Shown piece by piece: positions 60,150 through 64,000 of a stretch of 64,000 nt of DNA; positions within the stretch are counted from its first letter, which is position 1, and every line of letters begins with the position of its first letter. Source of the stretch: Chamaecyparis obtusa (Eukaryota > Streptophyta > Pinopsida > Cupressales > Cupressaceae). Location: the NCBI GenBank assembly GCA_027943335.1, contig BSBK01001583.1, positions 501,001 to 565,000 of the forward strand, given 5' to 3'. The notes under the pieces were generated by a model. The model was given only the letters and a program-made list of their open reading frames with translations, was not told where the DNA came from and searched no databases. The position numbers and the translations under genes were made by a program.

Positions 60150-62167
60150 TGTTCTTATTCTTACATGATAGTTTCCATAAACTTGGTTTATTCACATATT
60201 ATAGACCTTTTCATGGATCAATTTTTGAGTACTAAGGTGCCCAATTTCTTCATCTAGGGAAAAGGTGCTAAAATTTCAAGGAATGAAAGTTGACTTTGCA
60301 AATAGCAAGAAATTATCTTTCTTTGCTGGCCTTGCCCAAACAATTATTTTGAAAAAGTGTAAGTTGTATAATATATATATAAATCACTTTATCATTTCAA
60401 TCTCTAACATGTTATAGTACTTAACTTCATCATATAAAGCCTCGTGTGAAATTTGATAAAGGATTTCATGTTTGAAGTAATATAGATTGCCAATTCAATA
60501 TTTGATTACATGTTTAGTCTATATCATTGTGAAGGTATGCACTAAGATCTTATTATTAGCCATTGTGAAAGAAGAAAAACTAACACTAGGTTTGAGTTAA
60601 GTAATCCCCTAAATGACACAATACCTTTACCCATTTTTATGTGTTCAAGTGTATGTTTGAGAATGAAAAATTTGTAGGAGTTCAAACTTGATTGCAACAA
60701 ACTTCAAATTGATGAAAACCCTCAAACTAATGATCCAAATGTCTTGGTCCTACCACTTTGAGCTATATTTCTAGGGGACAACACAATGTAAACCTCTTGA
60801 TTGGTTTTTGTATCATCCTTTTTAGCACAATTTGTTCTAAATTTCAAATCCACATTCCTTTCTATATTTTCTTTAGATCTACCTACCTATTTTAGTTTTT
60901 CATTCTATATCTATTGTTTACTATTAAATTATTTTGTCATCATTAACCTAGATCACATACATATTACACTCTCATTTATTTTGAAAAAAAAGAACAAAAT
61001 CCAAGTTCCTCTCTCCCCTTTTAAGAAGGTGGCTAGGCCTATTTGTGTTCCAATTTGATGAAAGGAATTGAGATATTTAGTCTGTATTGATTGACCTAGG
61101 ATATCATTTCCCAATTGTTTATTTTTAATAGCCTACTTTGAATTGGGGTTGGAAGTTGATGTAGTTTTTTTTCTGGAAAAAACTATTAGTAGACACTACA
61201 AACCAAATATTATAGCTATTAATAGTTCCTTTGATACAAATATCAATTAAAAATGTCAACACCATGTTTTAACACTAGATAATGTATAAATATTCTCTAC
61301 TATTCTATCTAATTTGTTTAATATTTGGTTATCTATTACTTTGTCAAGTTTTGAGCCAATAAAAAATGTTTTCCATTAGGTCAATATAAAATTCTTTGTG
61401 CATAAAATTAAAAAACTCCTTTTCATGCCATTCTCTTACTTGCACCAATAGGTATCAATCTACATGTATGTAATCCTCAACTTTTCTTGTGAGCCACCTT
61501 CATATTTTATTATGTTCCATCTGTCACAATATCAAGCTAACAATTGCACACAAAAAATAGAGAGTTATAATATAATGAAACCAAAATGTTAGCCATTATA
61601 GACTATAAGAAAACTACCTTTGCTAAACACTTAATTCAACTCATACATAAGAGCATGTTTCTTTACAATTCTCACCTAAACCACGCTTGAGCTCTTTACC
61701 CTCTTAACGACCTACAAAACTATTGGATAACCAAGTGAATGCCAAATGTGGTAGAGCTTTAGTAATAATTGATTATGTCATAAAGGGTTACATAATAGAC
61801 TTTACAAAGGTGCTCTACCCCAATGCCAAATAAAACAATAATAAGATTAATTTTACATCATTTTATTCATAAGATGCGTCACTTAAAAATTGACATCTAC
61901 TGTCATCCACAATCCTATAATACATAATACACCCGGAATTTACGTTCTAAATGACTTTCCCATCTACTCAATATAATATATCCTTATTGAATACCCATTC
62001 ACTTACCTACAAAATATGAGATATTTTGACATCAACATTTCAACTGCTTTAATAATTACAACCTTCTAGAGAATCCATTCATTATTAAAATATTTTTTTT
62101 ATCATGAATGGTCAAGCTTTCCTACTCACTAAAATAGAACTCAAAATCTTATACCAAACTCATAATT
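60150..62167. repeat. segment Y of copy 2, right part
   Basis: Collinear with 38840-41336 of copy 1, without the second inverted-repeat arm or the long AT runs. No coding domain seen. Confidence 0.8.
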
Positions 62168-63504
62168 TCATCATCACTCCCCAAACCATTCCTCATTCCA
62201 CTCAGCCTTATTTTTAGGGTTACCTTTTCAGATACACCTCCTCAACCCTCATCTCATCCATTTCAGTCTCTATCAAATTTTCAATCTCCCAAAAGCCAAA
62301 CTCGCAATTATATATATGTAGGAAAGCCTAGTGTCGGTGTGCTCCCCAATAAGAAGAAAAAGTCGAATCATGGAAGATGTGGGACAATACACACCTTTGC
62401 ACAAAGTTGTTTATTTATCTACATAGCCGCCCATGTTTGAAACTGCCAACTATTTCTATTTCTTTAAGTAATCACAAAAAGGTGAGGATGAGACAAGCGA
62501 GCAACGAAAGACGGCAACCACCTGCTGAAAATGAATAAAGAAAATGGTTTATTAATCTCGCTTGTATTTCAAGCATTCTGCTGCAAATTATATTCCATAT
62601 TTGGCCAAATCAACGTGACGTAAAGTTTCCCTACATGCAAAGAAAAGTTGGCATGGCGTGACATATGCCACATTTCTAGCAAGAAAAGAGCTCAAAATTT
62701 TTCTAGAATAAGTCCACAGCATTTATCATATTGTTTTGGCGAATCTTGCCCTAATTTTGAACTTTAAATTTCATATTAATACTTTACTTCTTGAATTGAC
62801 TGTACGGCATTACATGCAAGAAATCTAGCCAGTCGTCGTGTATTGAAATGCGAGGAAGAAGGATATATCTTGTCTTGATAAACCACGCACATTATTAAAT
62901 TTATATCTCAAACTTGGAATATTTTCTTTAAGGAGGGAATTAGATTTTTTTCTGGATGGGGAAGCTTCTGTTGTCAATTGATAATGGATTTGTTGCTGGA
63001 TTAATGTATTTTTTAATAGAAAATGGATTTTTTTTTAAGGAAGAGTGGGCAGAAGGAATCAAGTTGCGCGACATACTTCCAAACAGAAAACAAGTTGCTG
63101 AAATTGGGTGTTTGAGAGGAACACGATTAACATTATTCAACGTCAACTTTATTAAAGAAGTAAATGTACGACTAAGGCTGTGGCTTCATGCGTGGATACT
63201 TTAATTAGTTTGGGTCTTCTCTGAACTAAACTATGAGAAGACATGGTCCATCACACCTCACCCATAGTGGACATTGATATCTCCACCGTTTGATATCAGC
63301 CAACTTAGGTAAATTCTCATAAGTAATGGGTGGGTTTTGTCTTCTTTTCCTTTTGGCATGAATGTCATGATGCCAATTCAATAATTTTTAATATTACAAT
63401 AGTTGGTTTGTGATAGAAATATTGGATGAGAAAGGTGGATTGATAAAATATTGTTTATTAATAGGGAAAGAGATCTAGTAGTTGAATACTTAAATTTTGT
63501 ACTT

Positions 63505-63835
63505 CTTCAAATCTTATGTGACAATTTCAAATCACTCTTTTTTTTTATAATGTCTTGTTTGACAAGGCTTATTGTTATAATTAAGATTTTAGGTCTAAAT
63601 CATCAAATATGGTAGCAAATTAACATTTTTTGTCGAGGTGTCCAAAACGACCCCTTCAAGTACGGGAGAGGATTTGAGTATCTTAATTATGTATCTATCA
63701 AAATCTTACTTGAAAATTTCAAATCACTCTTATTTATTACAATGAAGTTTTAGCTCCAAATTATCAAATGGACTTCACATTAGGTTGCATTTTATTGATA
63801 TGTCCAAAAAGAGTCACCCTTTTCCCATCCCACAC
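63505..63835. repeat. diverged tandem repeat, unit about 190 bp
   Basis: 'Aatcttatgtgacaatttcaaatcactctt' at about 63510 matches about 63702; 'tgtccaaaa(c/a)ga' at about 63640 matches about 63803. Confidence 0.55.
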
Positions 63836-63865
63836 TTCACACCCCTTTCTCCCAATCCCACTTCC

Positions 63866-63874
63866 TATAAAAGG
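63866..63874 (+). promoter_or_regulatory. possible TATA box
   Basis: TATAAAAGG in a C-rich setting (cccacttcc upstream), a good plant TATA consensus. If real, transcription would start about 30 bp downstream and the gene would begin near or past the window end. Nothing else supports it. Confidence 0.25.
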
Positions 63875-64000
63875 GCAAACTAATAGTTGTTCATTAAGTC
63901 ATATTTTTTTATGTGTTCATCTGACAACATGATTTGTTTCTTTTAAGATCTAATAAATACATTTCATTCAAATATGAGTATGTTGGAAATATAAGTTTGG

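Larger units (their letters stand above)
41337..62167. repeat. tandem segmental duplication, copy 2
   Basis: Same X-G-Y order as copy 1 but with a full-span element G and with two later insertions: the three-LTR array in G (44907-50967) and a complete copia in Y (53023-60149). Copy 2 also keeps 42561-43739 and the left part of G, which are absent from copy 1. Similarity to copy 1 ends at about 62167 (after 'ctcataatttca'). Confidence 0.8.
62168..64000. other. right-edge region without clear genes
   Basis: No repeat family recognised. A plus-strand frame 62956-63204 (82 codons, MGKLLLSIDNGFVAG) has no identifiable domain and its reverse strand is also open, so I do not call it a gene. A diverged direct repeat of about 190 bp lies at 63505-63835. 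Confidence 0.4.

Noticed and set aside
62956..63204. 82-codon frame as a host gene
   Set aside because: No domain, no splice context, and the opposite strand is open over the same stretch.

Overview
The window is nuclear DNA from a plant with a large, repeat-rich genome. It is AT-rich, has no dense gene content, and is dominated by nested LTR retrotransposons of plant lineages: Ty1/copia elements primed by initiator tRNA-Met, a Ty3/gypsy element of the Tat/Ogre type with two RNase H domains and a G-patch, and chromovirus-like Ty3/gypsy elements. A gymnosperm would fit, but the species cannot be fixed from sequence alone. I see no intact protein-coding host gene, no RNA gene and no CRISPR array.

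Layout, left to right. (1) 1-2.6 kb: a truncated copia remnant (3' LTR plus PPT) flanked by a 56-bp direct duplication, next to a doubtful minus-strand host-gene fragment. (2) 2.6-9.64 kb: two convergent decayed genes, a six-exon plus-strand one (3961-5910) and a transposase-like minus-strand one (about 8640-6480), with subterminal repeats and hairpins. This looks like the corpse of an unclassified DNA transposon. (3) 9.64-29.4 kb: one old minus-strand copia element, split by a solo LTR (11374-12318, inside its integrase) and by a 13.6-kb Tat-type gypsy element (13815-27435, inside its gag). (4) 29.5-35.5 kb: a copia RNase H fragment, then mostly unidentifiable AT-rich DNA with a LINE tail and a SINE-like fragment. 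(5) 35.5-62.2 kb: a tandem segmental duplication. Copy 1 is 35534-41336 and copy 2 is 41337-62167. Both contain the same gypsy element (G) at the same target site. Copy 2 was later enlarged by an LTR-gag/pro-LTR-gag/pro-LTR array (44907-50967) inside G and by a complete copia element (53023-60149). (6) 62.2-64 kb: low-copy-looking DNA ending with a possible TATA box.

Target-site duplications give the order of events. The old copia was hit by the solo-LTR family and by Tat. G inserted before the tandem duplication. The three-LTR array and the 53-60 kb copia are seen only in copy 2 (copy 1 lost the stretch that would show the array). The most unusual structures are the three-LTR gag-pro-only array, the AT-centred near-perfect inverted duplication at 38941-39238, and the recurrence of a CTCGGT/ACCGAG motif in LTRs of two unrelated superfamilies.

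Nearly all coding pieces carry stops and frameshifts, many one C-to-T or G-to-A step from a sense codon. That is the pattern expected of long-methylated, silenced plant transposons. Boundaries given to the base come from reading LTR ends and duplicated target sites. Divergence was judged by eye only.
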